DNA of 64,000 nucleotides, from assembly GCF_030406325.1 (NCBI RefSeq), contig NZ_JAUEQY010000020.1:1-64000 (forward strand). Direction: 5' to 3'. The notes beneath the pieces were generated by a model. It saw only the letters and a list, made by a program, of their open reading frames with translations, ran no database searches and had not been told where the DNA came from. This document shows positions 14,578-23,139 of this stretch, piece by piece. How positions within the stretch are numbered: position 1 is the first letter of the stretch; each line of letters begins with the position of its first letter. The position numbers and the translations under genes were made by a program. Source of the DNA: Actinomadura sp. DC4. GTDB taxonomy: Bacteria; Actinomycetota; Actinomycetes; Streptosporangiales; Streptosporangiaceae.

Positions 14578-15849
14578 GGACCTGAGCCTGGCCCGCCCGC
14601 CGTGCGCCGCCGCGATTGCGGCCACGATCGCCAGCCCGAGCCCCGTACCCTCACCGCCCGACGTGTGGTGGAACCGGTCGAACGCGCGGGCGGCCTCGTC
14701 CGGCGCCATCCCCGGCCCCTCGTCCGCGACCTCGATGATCATCGTGGTCGCCGTCTGGGTGAGCCGTACGAGCGCCGGGGTCCCGGCCGGAGTGTGCGCC
14801 CGTACGTTGGCCAGAAGGTTGGCCAGCACCTGCCGGATCCGGCCCTCGTCGGCCATGGCGCTCAGGTGCTCGGGCGCGTCGAGCGTCAGCGGCCGGTCCG
14901 GCTCGACCGCCGCGGCGTCGGCCACCGCGTCACGCGCCAGCGCGGCGAGGTCGACGCGCTCCATCGTCAGCGCCGAGCCCTTGTCGAGACGGGCCAGTTC
15001 GAGGAGCTCCTCGACCAGCCGGCGCATCCGCTCACTCTCGGAGGAGATCCGGCGCATCGCCTCGTCGGCGTCGACCGCGCCCTGCTCGTACAGCTCGGAG
15101 TAGCCCCGGATCGTCGTGAGCGGAGTGCGCAGCTCGTGCGAGGCGTCCGCGGCGAACTCCCGTACCTTCGCCTCCGAGCGCACCCGCGCCACGAAGGCCT
15201 GCTCGATCCGGTCGAGCATGACGTTGATCGCCCCGGCCAGCCGCCCCACCTCCGAGTCCGACACCTCCATCCGCGCGCGCAGGTCACCGCCGCTCGCGAT
15301 GCCCTGCGCGGTCGTGGCCATCCGCGACACCGGGGCGAGCCCGCGCCGGATCAGCCAGCGCCCGAGCAGGGCCAGCACACCGAGGATGAACGCGCTGGTG
15401 AGCAGCTCGCTGACGATCAGCCAGGCCAGCGAGGCGCGGATCTCCCCGAGCGGCGCCACGACGATCACGACCCGCCCGCGCGGACCCAGCCGGGCGACCG
15501 CGCGCATCGAGCCCATCGCGAACGGCCGCCCGCCGGCCGCCCGGTCGAAGAAGGGGCCGGGGCCCATGCGCCGCGCCTGCTCCAGAGCGGCGGCCGGGTC
15601 GGGGTCGTCGCCGCTGACCGCGCGCACGGTCCCGTCGGGGGCCATGTTGAGGATGATGTAGCGGGCCGGGGCCACGCTGTCACCCGTCCTCGCCAGGGCC
15701 GGCTTCTTCTGTACGGCCTGGAGCTGGCCGTTCACCCGGTGCATGAGGTAGCCGCGCAGCGCCGCCGTGCTGATCAACGCCATCAGCACCATGCCGATCG
15801 CGGTGACCGCGAGCATCCCCGCCATCAGGCGGGCGTTGAGCGACCTCAT
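14467..15849 (-). CDS. Sensor histidine kinase, OmpR-system type
   Basis: A 460-residue sensor with two membrane spans (about 9-30 and 143-165) enclosing a ~110-residue extracytoplasmic domain. A HAMP region follows (LAPVSRMATTAQGI to EQAF). The H-box is ASHELRTPLTTIRGYSELYEQ with phospho-acceptor His239, then the ATPase domain with NLLANVRAHTPAG, DEGPGMAPDE and GEGTGLGLAIV. Its ATG overlaps the stop of the response regulator by four bases. The C-terminal ~25 residues beyond the conserved domain are encoded antisense to the TMEM175 tail. The signal is unknown. Confidence 0.93.
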   Translation of the reverse strand: MRSLNARLMAGMLAVTAIGMVLMALISTAALRGYLMHRVNGQLQAVQKKPALARTGDSVAPARYIILNMAPDGTVRAVSGDDPDPAAALEQARRMGPGPFFDRAAGGRPFAMGSMRAVARLGPRGRVVIVVAPLGEIRASLAWLIVSELLTSAFILGVLALLGRWLIRRGLAPVSRMATTAQGIASGGDLRARMEVSDSEVGRLAGAINVMLDRIEQAFVARVRSEAKVREFAADASHELRTPLTTIRGYSELYEQGAVDADEAMRRISSESERMRRLVEELLELARLDKGSALTMERVDLAALARDAVADAAAVEPDRPLTLDAPEHLSAMADEGRIRQVLANLLANVRAHTPAGTPALVRLTQTATTMIIEVADEGPGMAPDEAARAFDRFHHTSGGEGTGLGLAIVAAIAAAHGGRARLRSSPGTGTGVRIELPRGGQVLEGVVQPEHTKEYERGQR

Positions 15850-16520
15850 GACGGCGGCCGCAGGGCGTACCCGACGCCGCGCTGCGTGTGGATGAGATCC
15901 GGCCCGATCTTGCGCCGCAGGTAGCTGACGTAGGTCTCGACGACGGGGGAGGAGGGGGAGTGGTCCCAGCCCCACACGTTCTCCAGGAGCTGGACGCGCG
16001 TCAGCACCCTCCCCGGGTTGCGCATGAGGTAGGCCAGCAGGCGGAACTCCGTCGGGGACAGCTCGATCTCCGTACCCGCCCGCCGTACGGTCCAGCGCGC
16101 CTCGTCCAGCTCGAGGTCGGCGACACGGAGGATCTCCTCGGCCGGCCCGCCCCCGGCCCGCCGCAGCACCGCGCGTACGCGGGCGACCAGTGCGTCCACC
16201 GAGAAGGGCTTGGTGACGTAGTCGTCGCCGCCGAGCGTCAGCCCGGTGACGGTGTCCGTGGGCGTGTCCCGCGCGGTGAGGAAGACGACGGGCGTCTCGT
16301 CACCGCGCTCGCGCAGCCGCCGGCACACCTCGAACCCGTCGAGGTCGGGCAGCATGACGTCGAGCACGATGAGCCGCGGGCCGTCGTCCTGCGCACGCTT
16401 CAGCGCCTCACCGCCCGTACCGGCGGTGATCACCTCGAACCCGTGGAAGCGCAGCGCGACCTGCACGAGGTCCCGGATGTTCGGCTCGTCGTCGACGACG
16501 AGTACACGTGGATTGTCCAT
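15846..16520 (-). CDS. OmpR/PhoB-family response regulator
   Basis: A 224-residue regulator. The receiver domain has DDE at 10-12, phospho-acceptor Asp54 in IVLDVMLPDLDGFEV, and Lys in VTKPFSVDALVARV. The C-terminal winged helix has the typical ELSPTEFRLLAYLMRNPGRV and ends with SYLRRKIGPDLIHTQRGVGY. It is the first gene of the operon with the kinase. A strong terminator (16540-16576) separates it from the upstream secreted-protein gene. Confidence 0.95.
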   Translation of the reverse strand: MDNPRVLVVDDEPNIRDLVQVALRFHGFEVITAGTGGEALKRAQDDGPRLIVLDVMLPDLDGFEVCRRLRERGDETPVVFLTARDTPTDTVTGLTLGGDDYVTKPFSVDALVARVRAVLRRAGGGPAEEILRVADLELDEARWTVRRAGTEIELSPTEFRLLAYLMRNPGRVLTRVQLLENVWGWDHSPSSPVVETYVSYLRRKIGPDLIHTQRGVGYALRPPS

Positions 16521-16539
16521 CGGTCCCCATCATGTACGG

Positions 16540-16576
16540 CGCGGCGCCCCCCGGGGATTCACCGGGGGGCGCCGCG
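16540..16576 (-). terminator. Strong hairpin terminator
   Basis: A perfect 15-bp stem, CGCGGCGCCCCCCGG (16540-16554) with CCGGGGGGCGCCGCG (16562-16576), loop GGATTCA. It lies 11 bases after the stop of the secreted-protein gene at 16587. Confidence 0.82.
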
Positions 16577-16586
16577 TCCGCGCGGG

Positions 16587-17129
16587 TCAGCTCTTGGTGG
16601 GTGCCGGCGTGGGCGACTGGGTCGCCTTGGCCGGCACCTTCTTGGGCACGATCACGGCCCTGGCGCTGTGCTTGTTGCCGGGGCCGACCGTACCGGCGAT
16701 GACGACGAAGTCGTTGCCCGCCAGGTTCGTGGTCGAGGACTTCTGCCCGTCCTTCCGGACACGCGTGTTCTTGACGGTCGTCCACTGCCACACCGTGCCG
16801 TCGAGGCTGCGTACGGTCAGGGTGCCACCGCTCTTGGCGGTCACCTGCCCGCGCTGCCACGCGATCTGGACGAAGCCCTTCTTCGTACGGACCGAGGCCT
16901 CGCCGTGCACGCCGCGCTGGGCCAGCCGCCTGATGCGGGAGCGCTTCTTCTGGCCGGGCTTCTGGCTCTTGTCCGCGGCCGGCCGGCCCGCCACTTGGTC
17001 CGCCACCTGCTGCGACGCCGCCGCGAGCTCGGTGTCGCCGCCCGCGGAGGCCGGACCCGCGAGGTAGATTCCGGTGCCGACGGCTCCGACCGCGAGCGCG
17101 GACGCGCCACCGATGACCAGCTTCTTCAT
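16587..17129 (-). CDS. Exported protein of unknown function, upstream of two-component operon
   Basis: A 180-residue protein with a Sec signal peptide (KKLVIGGASALAVGAVGTG, cleavage near GPASA-GG at about 28). Then comes a basic linker (KKRSRIRRLAQRG) and a compact beta-rich domain (EASVRTKKGFVQIAWQRG, TLTVRSLDGTVWQW) resembling the DUF5666-like small beta-barrel found in bacterial secreted proteins. It ends in a Pro/Thr-rich tail. AGGAGGA before the ATG at 17129 fixes the start. The adjacent kinase could sense or control it, as secreted proteins of this kind often accompany such systems. Confidence 0.72.
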   Translation of the reverse strand: MKKLVIGGASALAVGAVGTGIYLAGPASAGGDTELAAASQQVADQVAGRPAADKSQKPGQKKRSRIRRLAQRGVHGEASVRTKKGFVQIAWQRGQVTAKSGGTLTVRSLDGTVWQWTTVKNTRVRKDGQKSSTTNLAGNDFVVIAGTVGPGNKHSARAVIVPKKVPAKATQSPTPAPTKS

Positions 17130-17314
17130 CTTTGATTCCTCCTGAGGTCGACGCTCCTCACTCAAGCGGACCGATTTGTGGAAGCCGATGGAGAAGTCTG
17201 GGAGTTCGATGGGAGTGCGCGTTCGTACGGGCCGTACCCGGTCTGTGGATAGACTGACGGCCGCCCGCAGCCGTAGCCGGGATCCCGACGTCGTCGACAT
17301 CAGCGAGTGATCGC

Positions 17315-18118
17315 ATGCCATCAGGCCAGAAGAATTCCGTCGCCAGCTCTCTCCTCGGTCTGCTCGGCAGCCGCCGCCGGGACACTCCGGACACGTTCGA
17401 CGGCGAGCACCAGCCAGCCGCCGGCGAGGGCCAGCTGGAGAACCACCTCGGCGGTGACGAGGCGCGCAACTACCGCCAGTACGAGTACGACATGGTGGCG
17501 CCGCACGTCGGCACGTCACTGCTGGAGGTCGGCTCCGGCCTCGGCCACTTCTCCGAGCAGTTCGCCGGGCGGCTCGACTACCTCGTCGTCAGCGACAACG
17601 ACGCCTACTGCGTGGAGCAGCTGACCAAGCGCTACGCCGGCAACGACGACGTCGAGGTCCTCGACCTGGCCCTGCCCGCCGAGATCAACATCCGGCGCAA
17701 GGTCGACACGGTCGTGATGATGAACGTCCTGGAGCACATCAAGGACGACGTCCAGGCCCTGAAGGACCTCGCCTCCGTGGTGGAGCCCGGCGGCCGCATC
17801 GTGATCTGGGTACCCGGTTACATGCAGCTGTACGGCGACTTCGACCGCAAGGTCGGCCACGTGACCCGCTACACGCCGAAGACCCTGGAAGCCACGGTCA
17901 CGGGCGCTGGGCTGGGCATCGACGTGCTGAAGCCGATCAACTTCCTGGGCGGCATCGCCTGGTGGGCCGCCGTCCGCCGAGGCGGCGCCGGCTACCCGGA
18001 CCCGAAACTGGTAAAGATCTACGACCGGACCGTGGTCCCGACGACCCGGGCGATCGAACGCTTCATCCGACCCCCGTTCGGCCAGACCGTCTTCTGCGTC
18101 GCCCGCGTCCCGGAGTAG
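17315..18118 (+). CDS. Class I SAM-dependent methyltransferase
   Basis: A 267-residue soluble enzyme. SAM-binding motif I is LLEVGSGLGHFSEQ, acidic loop motif II is LVVSDNDAYCVEQL, and the post-I region reads VMMNVLEHIKDDVQALKDL, the Methyltransf_11/23 type. The C-terminal part has GHVTRYTPKTL, common in methyltransferases linked to glycosyltransferase or lipid loci. The ATG at 17315 comes after a weak ribosome site. It stands alone, with its stop seven bases from the convergent LAL regulator. The substrate is unknown. Confidence 0.88.
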   Translation: MPSGQKNSVASSLLGLLGSRRRDTPDTFDGEHQPAAGEGQLENHLGGDEARNYRQYEYDMVAPHVGTSLLEVGSGLGHFSEQFAGRLDYLVVSDNDAYCVEQLTKRYAGNDDVEVLDLALPAEINIRRKVDTVVMMNVLEHIKDDVQALKDLASVVEPGGRIVIWVPGYMQLYGDFDRKVGHVTRYTPKTLEATVTGAGLGIDVLKPINFLGGIAWWAAVRRGGAGYPDPKLVKIYDRTVVPTTRAIERFIRPPFGQTVFCVARVPE

Positions 18119-18125
18119 CCGGGGC

Positions 18126-21014
18126 CTAGGTGAGGCGGAGGCGGTGGGCGGTGGCGGCCGCCTCGCCGCGGCTGGACACGCTCAGTTTGGCCAGGATGTT
18201 GGACACGTGCACGCTGGCGGTCTTGGCCGAGATGAACAGTTCCTCGGCGATGTCGCGGTTGCTCCGGCCGTCGGCGACCAGGCGCAGGACCTCCTGTTCC
18301 CGCGTCGTCAGGCCGAAGGCCGCGTGGCCGGTCCTGGCGCCCGCCACCGTCAGCCGCGAGCGCCGGGCCACGAGGTCGATCTCCGCGCGCAGCGGCCGGG
18401 CGCCCAGGCGGTCGGTCAGCTCGGCGGCGCGGCTCAGCGAGACGGCCGCCGACTCCCGGTCGCCCTCCGCGACCGCGGCCTCCGCCGACCTCAGCAGCGC
18501 GTACGCCAGCGGATACGGATAGCCCAGCGCGTCCCAGGCCGCGACCGCCGCGGACCATGCCGGGCGGTCCACGGCCCCCTCGGCGCGGGTGGACTCGGCG
18601 ATCACGGTCAGGCGGCGAGCCGTCATGACCGGGCCGTGGGCCGGGGTCGCGTCCGCGACGGCGCGTACCTTCGCGGCCAGGGCCGCATCGCGCTGGGCGG
18701 CGCAGGCCCGCATGCCGGCGACGAGGATCGGCCACGCGTGGCGGACGTCGCGGTGGAGGTCCTGCTCGGTGATGGCGCGGCGGGTGGCGTCGACCGCGCC
18801 GGGCACGTCGCCCTCGGCCAGCCGCCACTCGATCACCAGGCTGGCCAGCGGCAGGAGCTGCTGCGGGTACGGGTCGTCGGCCGCGTACAGCGCCCGGAGC
18901 TCCTCCACGATCGCCGCCGCGACCGCGCTCTCACCACGGGCGGCGGCGATCTCGCCGCGGTTCAGCAGGTGCTGGCCGCGCAGGCCGGGCGGCGGTGAGA
19001 GCTCCGCCGCCCGCTCGAACGTCTCGACCGCGTCGTCCCAGCGGCCCAGGGAGATCTGCGCCTCGGTCAGGTTGTTGGCCGCGAAGATCCCCTTCGTACG
19101 GGCGCGGCCGAGCGACTCGGCCAAAGTGAGCGTCCGCTGGGCGACCTCGAGGGCGGCCTCGGGGTCCCCGTACGCCTCCAGGGCGTCGGCCGTGTTGACC
19201 ATCGACCGCAGGACGGTGTCGCCGTCGTGAGCGTGTTCGGCCTGGGCCCGTGCGGTCTCCAGCCGGGCCATCGCGTCGGTGAACCGGCCGTCGATCGACT
19301 CGGCGATGGCGAGGTTGTTGTGGGCGTCCGCGGCGGTGCACTCGTCGTCGAACCGCTCGGCCAGCTCCAGCGTCTCCTCGCTGATCGGGCGCGCCTCGTC
19401 GTGCCGCCCGAGCAGGACCAGCGCGCGGCCCAGCGGCGCCAGCACCTCCGCCCGTACGACGGAGGCCGACGGCACCAGGCTCAGCGCCCGGCGCAGGTCA
19501 TCGACGCCACCGGCACGCCCCAGGACGAACACGAGCGCGGCGCGCCGGCGGAGGAGCAGCGCGACGCGTTCGGGGTCGGTCCTCTCGTCGGTCTCGGCGA
19601 GGGCGGCGCGTACGAAGGCGAGGCCACGGTCCGGTTCGCCGCAGGCGCCGGCGGCCTGCGCGGCCCGCTGCAGCACGCTGACGTGGTCGGTACCGATCCG
19701 GGTCTCGGCGTCGGGCACCCGGTCCCACAGCTCCAGCACGCGTTCGAGCATCTGCAGCTGCTCGGCGTACGCGAACGCCGAGGCCGACTCACCGGCCGCC
19801 TTCCACGCCGCGGGCAGGGCGCGTTCGTGGTCGTGCGACTTGGCCCAGTGCATGGTGATCTCGACGGCGGGACGCCCGGCCAGGCTCAGCGACGGGTTCG
19901 CCTCCAGTGCCTCGGCGAACCGCCGGTGGGCCCGTCCGTGCTCGCCGGGCAGCAGATCGTCGTGGATCGCCTCCCAGATCAGCGCGTGCCGGAAGGCGTA
20001 CGCCTCCTCGTCGGCCAGGAGGACGTTCGCGTCGACGGCCGGGCGCAGCGCCGCGGACAGCGCCGTGTCGCTCAGGCCCGCGACCTCCGACAGCACCGTG
20101 TGCCCGAAGCGGACCCCGCCGGTGCTGGCCAGGCGCAGCAGGTCCTGGGTGTCCTCGGGCAGGCGGTTCACGCCGGCGAGGACCAGGTCGCGTACGGACT
20201 GGGGCATCCCGCAGTCCGGCGTCTCGGCGGTCGCCTCGATGAGCAGCGGGATGCCGGAGCTGCGCTCGTAGACCATCGCGATGAGTGTCGCGTCCGGAGC
20301 GTGCCCGATGATGCCGGCGAGCTGCCCGGCCGTCTCGGCACGGGTCAGGCGCGGCAGGTCGAGCCGTACGACGCCCTCGATGCGTTCGAGCTCGGCGATC
20401 ACCGGCCGCATCGGGTGGCCGCGGTGCAGCTCGTCGGAGCGGAACGTGATGATCACCAGTACGGCGGTGTGCCGCAGGTTGCGGAGGAGGAAGACCAGCA
20501 GGTCACGGGTCGACCGGTCGGCCCAGTGCGCGTCCTCGATGACCAGGATCAGCGGGCGGCGTTCGGCGAGGCGTTCGAGCAGGACGAGCATCTGCTCGAA
20601 CAGGCGGGCCCGCGCGGTGTCCGGGTCGCGGTCGGCGGGCGCCTCGCCGAACTCCGGGAGCAGCCGGGCCAGGTCGCGGGCGCCGTCGCGGGGCATCAGG
20701 GCGGCGATCTCGGCGGCGCCGGCCTCCCGTACGAGCTGGCGCAGCGCCGCGGTGAACGGGGCGTACGGGAAACCGGCGGTGCTGAGCTCAAGGCAGCCGC
20801 CGGCCAGGACGAGCGTGTCGTCGCACACGCGGGCGGCGAACTCGTCCACGAGCCGGGTCTTGCCGCCGCCCGCCTCGCCACCGAGCAGGACGGCACCGGG
20901 GGTGCCACCCCGCGCCCGGTCACAGGCGTCGGTGAGCGTCGCCAGCTCCGCTTTGCGGCCGACGAAGGCGGGGCTCACCTCATGTGCGCGCACGCCTCCC
21001 AGCATGCCAGGCAT
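18126..21014 (-). CDS. LAL-type LuxR-family regulator with AAA ATPase domain (paralogue 1)
   Basis: A 962-residue transcriptional activator of the large ATP-binding LuxR (MalT-like) class. Near the N-terminus are VGRKAELATL, Walker A GGEAGGGKTRLV and Walker B LILVIEDAHWADRSTRD. The middle ~550 residues form helical TPR-like repeats, a ligand or partner platform. The C-terminal LuxR domain has LTTREQEVLRLVADGRSNRD and FISAKTASVHVSNILAKL. A close paralogue lies at 23140. A 49-residue gene ends seven bases upstream and is probably co-transcribed. ATP-dependent activation of nearby or distant operons is expected from the family. Confidence 0.92.
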   Translation of the reverse strand: MPGMLGGVRAHEVSPAFVGRKAELATLTDACDRARGGTPGAVLLGGEAGGGKTRLVDEFAARVCDDTLVLAGGCLELSTAGFPYAPFTAALRQLVREAGAAEIAALMPRDGARDLARLLPEFGEAPADRDPDTARARLFEQMLVLLERLAERRPLILVIEDAHWADRSTRDLLVFLLRNLRHTAVLVIITFRSDELHRGHPMRPVIAELERIEGVVRLDLPRLTRAETAGQLAGIIGHAPDATLIAMVYERSSGIPLLIEATAETPDCGMPQSVRDLVLAGVNRLPEDTQDLLRLASTGGVRFGHTVLSEVAGLSDTALSAALRPAVDANVLLADEEAYAFRHALIWEAIHDDLLPGEHGRAHRRFAEALEANPSLSLAGRPAVEITMHWAKSHDHERALPAAWKAAGESASAFAYAEQLQMLERVLELWDRVPDAETRIGTDHVSVLQRAAQAAGACGEPDRGLAFVRAALAETDERTDPERVALLLRRRAALVFVLGRAGGVDDLRRALSLVPSASVVRAEVLAPLGRALVLLGRHDEARPISEETLELAERFDDECTAADAHNNLAIAESIDGRFTDAMARLETARAQAEHAHDGDTVLRSMVNTADALEAYGDPEAALEVAQRTLTLAESLGRARTKGIFAANNLTEAQISLGRWDDAVETFERAAELSPPPGLRGQHLLNRGEIAAARGESAVAAAIVEELRALYAADDPYPQQLLPLASLVIEWRLAEGDVPGAVDATRRAITEQDLHRDVRHAWPILVAGMRACAAQRDAALAAKVRAVADATPAHGPVMTARRLTVIAESTRAEGAVDRPAWSAAVAAWDALGYPYPLAYALLRSAEAAVAEGDRESAAVSLSRAAELTDRLGARPLRAEIDLVARRSRLTVAGARTGHAAFGLTTREQEVLRLVADGRSNRDIAEELFISAKTASVHVSNILAKLSVSSRGEAAATAHRLRLT

Positions 21015-21020
21015 CGCGGG

Positions 21021-21170
21021 TCATACCGTCCTGGTCTTCCAGGCGGTACGCGGTCGCGCGTCGCGGAACGGCCACAGCGGCCGGCGAGTGCCGTGCTCAC
21101 GCACGGCGGCGGACGCCTGGGCCTCGCGGACACGCTCGTTCATCAGTGCTCGGACGATCTCGGGATGCAT
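21021..21170 (-). CDS. Small 49-residue protein upstream of LAL regulator
   Basis: A short gene with all expected signals: ribosome site GGAGGA five bases before the ATG at 21170, and a stop (TGA) six bases before the regulator start at 21014. The product begins MHPEIVRALMNERVREAQAS, a charged amphipathic helix, and ends with a basic RPRTAWKTRTV tail. It has no membrane segment or cysteine. Small proteins starting MHPEI-x-R-x-L-x-x-E-R are common in actinobacteria without assigned function, so it is likely real. Co-transcription suggests a role with the LAL regulator. Confidence 0.68.
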   Translation of the reverse strand: MHPEIVRALMNERVREAQASAAVREHGTRRPLWPFRDARPRTAWKTRTV

Positions 21171-21389
21171 GGTGTCCTCCTGCTTTCTTTACGACGCCCC
21201 TTACCTTCGCCGTAAGGCGGACCCCGCCACATCCGGCGAGTGCCCTATCTCCCGCCCCGGCGCGGCCCCGGCCGCCGTAAGCACCACCTGAGTGGCTTAG
21301 GGCGAGGTTTTCTCGGGAGGTTTCGCATGTAACGTCGGCCGTCTTGCGGCCACTTCGTGGTGTATCTGTCCCCGAAGACGGGAGAGCAA

Positions 21390-21905
21390 GTGGACGCCGA
21401 CAAGGAACGGTTCACCGCCCTTTACGACGCCCACAGGACGCGGGTGTGGGCGTACGCCGCCAGCCGGGTCGGCGGTCAGGCCGCCGACGAGGTCGTGAGC
21501 GAGACCTTCATGGTGGCGTGGCGGCGCTTCGCGGAGATGCCGTCCGCGTCGCTGCCCTGGCTCCTTGGCGTGGCCCGCAACGTCATCCGGAACTCGGCGC
21601 GGGCGCAGACGCGACGCGACTCCCTCGCCGCCGAACTCCGTACCTGGACCGAGGGTGCCGAGTCCGATGTCGCCGACGGCGTCGTCGACCGGATCACGCT
21701 GCTGCGCGCCCTCACCAGGCTGTCCGACGCCGACCGCGAGGTGCTCACGCTCGTGGCCTGGCACGGGCTGAGCGCCAAGGAGGCCGCCCGCGTCGTCGGA
21801 TGCACCACCGCGGCGCTGGGGGTCCGGCTGCATCGGGCGCGTAAGCGCCTGATGGACGAGGCACGGCGTCGCCCGAGCCTTACGAAGGAAATGGAGTGGT
21901 CGTGA
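21390..21905 (+). CDS. ECF-type RNA polymerase sigma factor
   Basis: A 171-residue sigma-70 family protein. Region 2 spans FTALYDAHRTRVWAYAASRV, EVVSETFMVAWRRFAEM and LLGVARNVIRNSARAQ. Region 4 is LLRALTRLSDADREVLTLVA followed by LSAKEAARVVGCTTAALGVRLHRARKRL. Regions 1 and 3 are absent. The GTG at 21390 with GGAG upstream is preferred over an earlier in-frame GTG. It overlaps the next gene by four bases (GTGA). Such sigma factors are usually controlled by the membrane protein encoded downstream. The hairpin-like sequence and GTAACGTC near 21275-21340 may be part of its promoter. Confidence 0.9.
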   Translation: MDADKERFTALYDAHRTRVWAYAASRVGGQAADEVVSETFMVAWRRFAEMPSASLPWLLGVARNVIRNSARAQTRRDSLAAELRTWTEGAESDVADGVVDRITLLRALTRLSDADREVLTLVAWHGLSAKEAARVVGCTTAALGVRLHRARKRLMDEARRRPSLTKEMEWS

Positions 21906-23056
21906 AGGACATCATCGAGCAGTTGGCCGAGGCCAGGCCGGACCACCTCGACGGCACGGGCCAGGTCGACCGGTCCACCCGTACGAGCGAGCTGAACCGG
22001 GCGTTCGCCCAGCCCCGGACCGCCCGGCGGCGGAGGCGCGGGCGGCTGGTCCTGCCGCTCGTGGCGGTGGGCGCGGCCGGGGCGGTCCTGATCGCGGTCT
22101 CCGACACCAGGCCCGCCCGGACCGGCCACAACGCGCCCTCGCCGCGGGCGCTCAGCGGGATCCTGCTCGCGGCCCACAACGCGGAGGCGCTGCCGACGGG
22201 TAAGTACTGGTTCGCCGACGAGGTTCTGGCGGACTCCTACGTAGTGAAGGCCAAGACCGGTGACTACGCGGTCTCCGCGTTCGGCAGTGAGGACTTCCGT
22301 TGGACCGCGTCCACGGTCGGCGGAGGCGACGGCGGCGCCAGCCGTGACCTGCCGTTCCGGCCCGTGTCCGCCGCCGACGCCGCCGCCTGGCGGCGGGCCG
22401 GCTCGCCGGCGACCCTCCGGGTCCGGGTGGACGACCACTACGACACCCTGCGTTCGGTGACCGGCCGGTGGACGACGTGGAAGTCGAAGTTGCTGGGCGG
22501 GACCTCCGACTCGTCGGGCGGACGCTTCCAGCTGGGCCTGACCGTCGAGCAGCTCGAGAAGCTGCCCACCGATCAGGAGAAGCTGGCCACGCTGCTGTTC
22601 CAGTCGAAACGCCTTTTCGGGAAAAGGCTCATGTCCTCCGGCGAGTCAGCGAGCACGAAATGGGCCCCGCTGGACCAGCTCAACCTCGTACGGGCGCTGC
22701 TCAGCGGGCCGTTGCCGCCCCGGACGCAGGCGGCCTTGATGCGGGTGCTCAAGGCACGACCCGGGATCCGGGAGATCGGTGGCGTCACCGACCCGCTCGG
22801 CCGGAAGGGCGTCGCGCTGGCCGTCGAGTTCCCCGCCGAGATCCGCGGGAGCTCGGAGAAGATGCCCTGGGGTTCCCGGCTGCAACTGGTCTTCGACGTG
22901 GAGACCGGGAAGTACCTGGGCTACCAGGAGATCCTGACCCGGCCGGGCGACAGGTACGCCTCGACGAAGCCCGGCTTCGTCATCCGCTACGACGTGACGA
23001 GCGAATCCGGCTGGACGAACACGAGGCCGACGCCACCGGCCGGGCCGCCGCGCTGA
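21902..23056 (+). CDS. CU044_5270-type membrane protein, partner of ECF sigma
   Basis: A 384-residue protein with a cytoplasmic N-terminus of ~55 residues, a basic stretch (ARRRRRGR), a single membrane span (LVLPLVAVGAAGAVLIAV) and a large outside domain that includes GKYWFADEVLADSYVV and ends in a proline-rich tail. This arrangement is the CU044_5270 family, commonly co-encoded with SigE-like ECF factors and probably acting as anti-sigma or sensor; no zinc-binding HXXXCXXC motif is present. The GTG at 21902 has GGAG five bases upstream and overlaps the sigma stop, showing translational coupling. Confidence 0.82.
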   Translation: MKDIIEQLAEARPDHLDGTGQVDRSTRTSELNRAFAQPRTARRRRRGRLVLPLVAVGAAGAVLIAVSDTRPARTGHNAPSPRALSGILLAAHNAEALPTGKYWFADEVLADSYVVKAKTGDYAVSAFGSEDFRWTASTVGGGDGGASRDLPFRPVSAADAAAWRRAGSPATLRVRVDDHYDTLRSVTGRWTTWKSKLLGGTSDSSGGRFQLGLTVEQLEKLPTDQEKLATLLFQSKRLFGKRLMSSGESASTKWAPLDQLNLVRALLSGPLPPRTQAALMRVLKARPGIREIGGVTDPLGRKGVALAVEFPAEIRGSSEKMPWGSRLQLVFDVETGKYLGYQEILTRPGDRYASTKPGFVIRYDVTSESGWTNTRPTPPAGPPR

Positions 23057-23121
23057 GAGCACCCGCCGTAGGGCCGCCGCGGCCCGAACCTGGTCGGCAG
23101 GGAGGCCGGTCGTGGGTACTC

Positions 23122-23139
23122 CCGGACCTCGCGGTCCGG
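23122..23139. terminator. Hairpin between convergent genes
   Basis: CCGGACC (23122-23128), loop TCGC, GGTCCGG (23133-23139). It abuts the stop of the second LAL gene and lies 65 bases after the CU044_5270-type gene, so it can serve both. Confidence 0.6.

Noticed and set aside
19227-21215. A long plus-strand frame of 662 codons
   Set aside because: It is fully antisense to the LAL regulator and has no domain or ribosome site.
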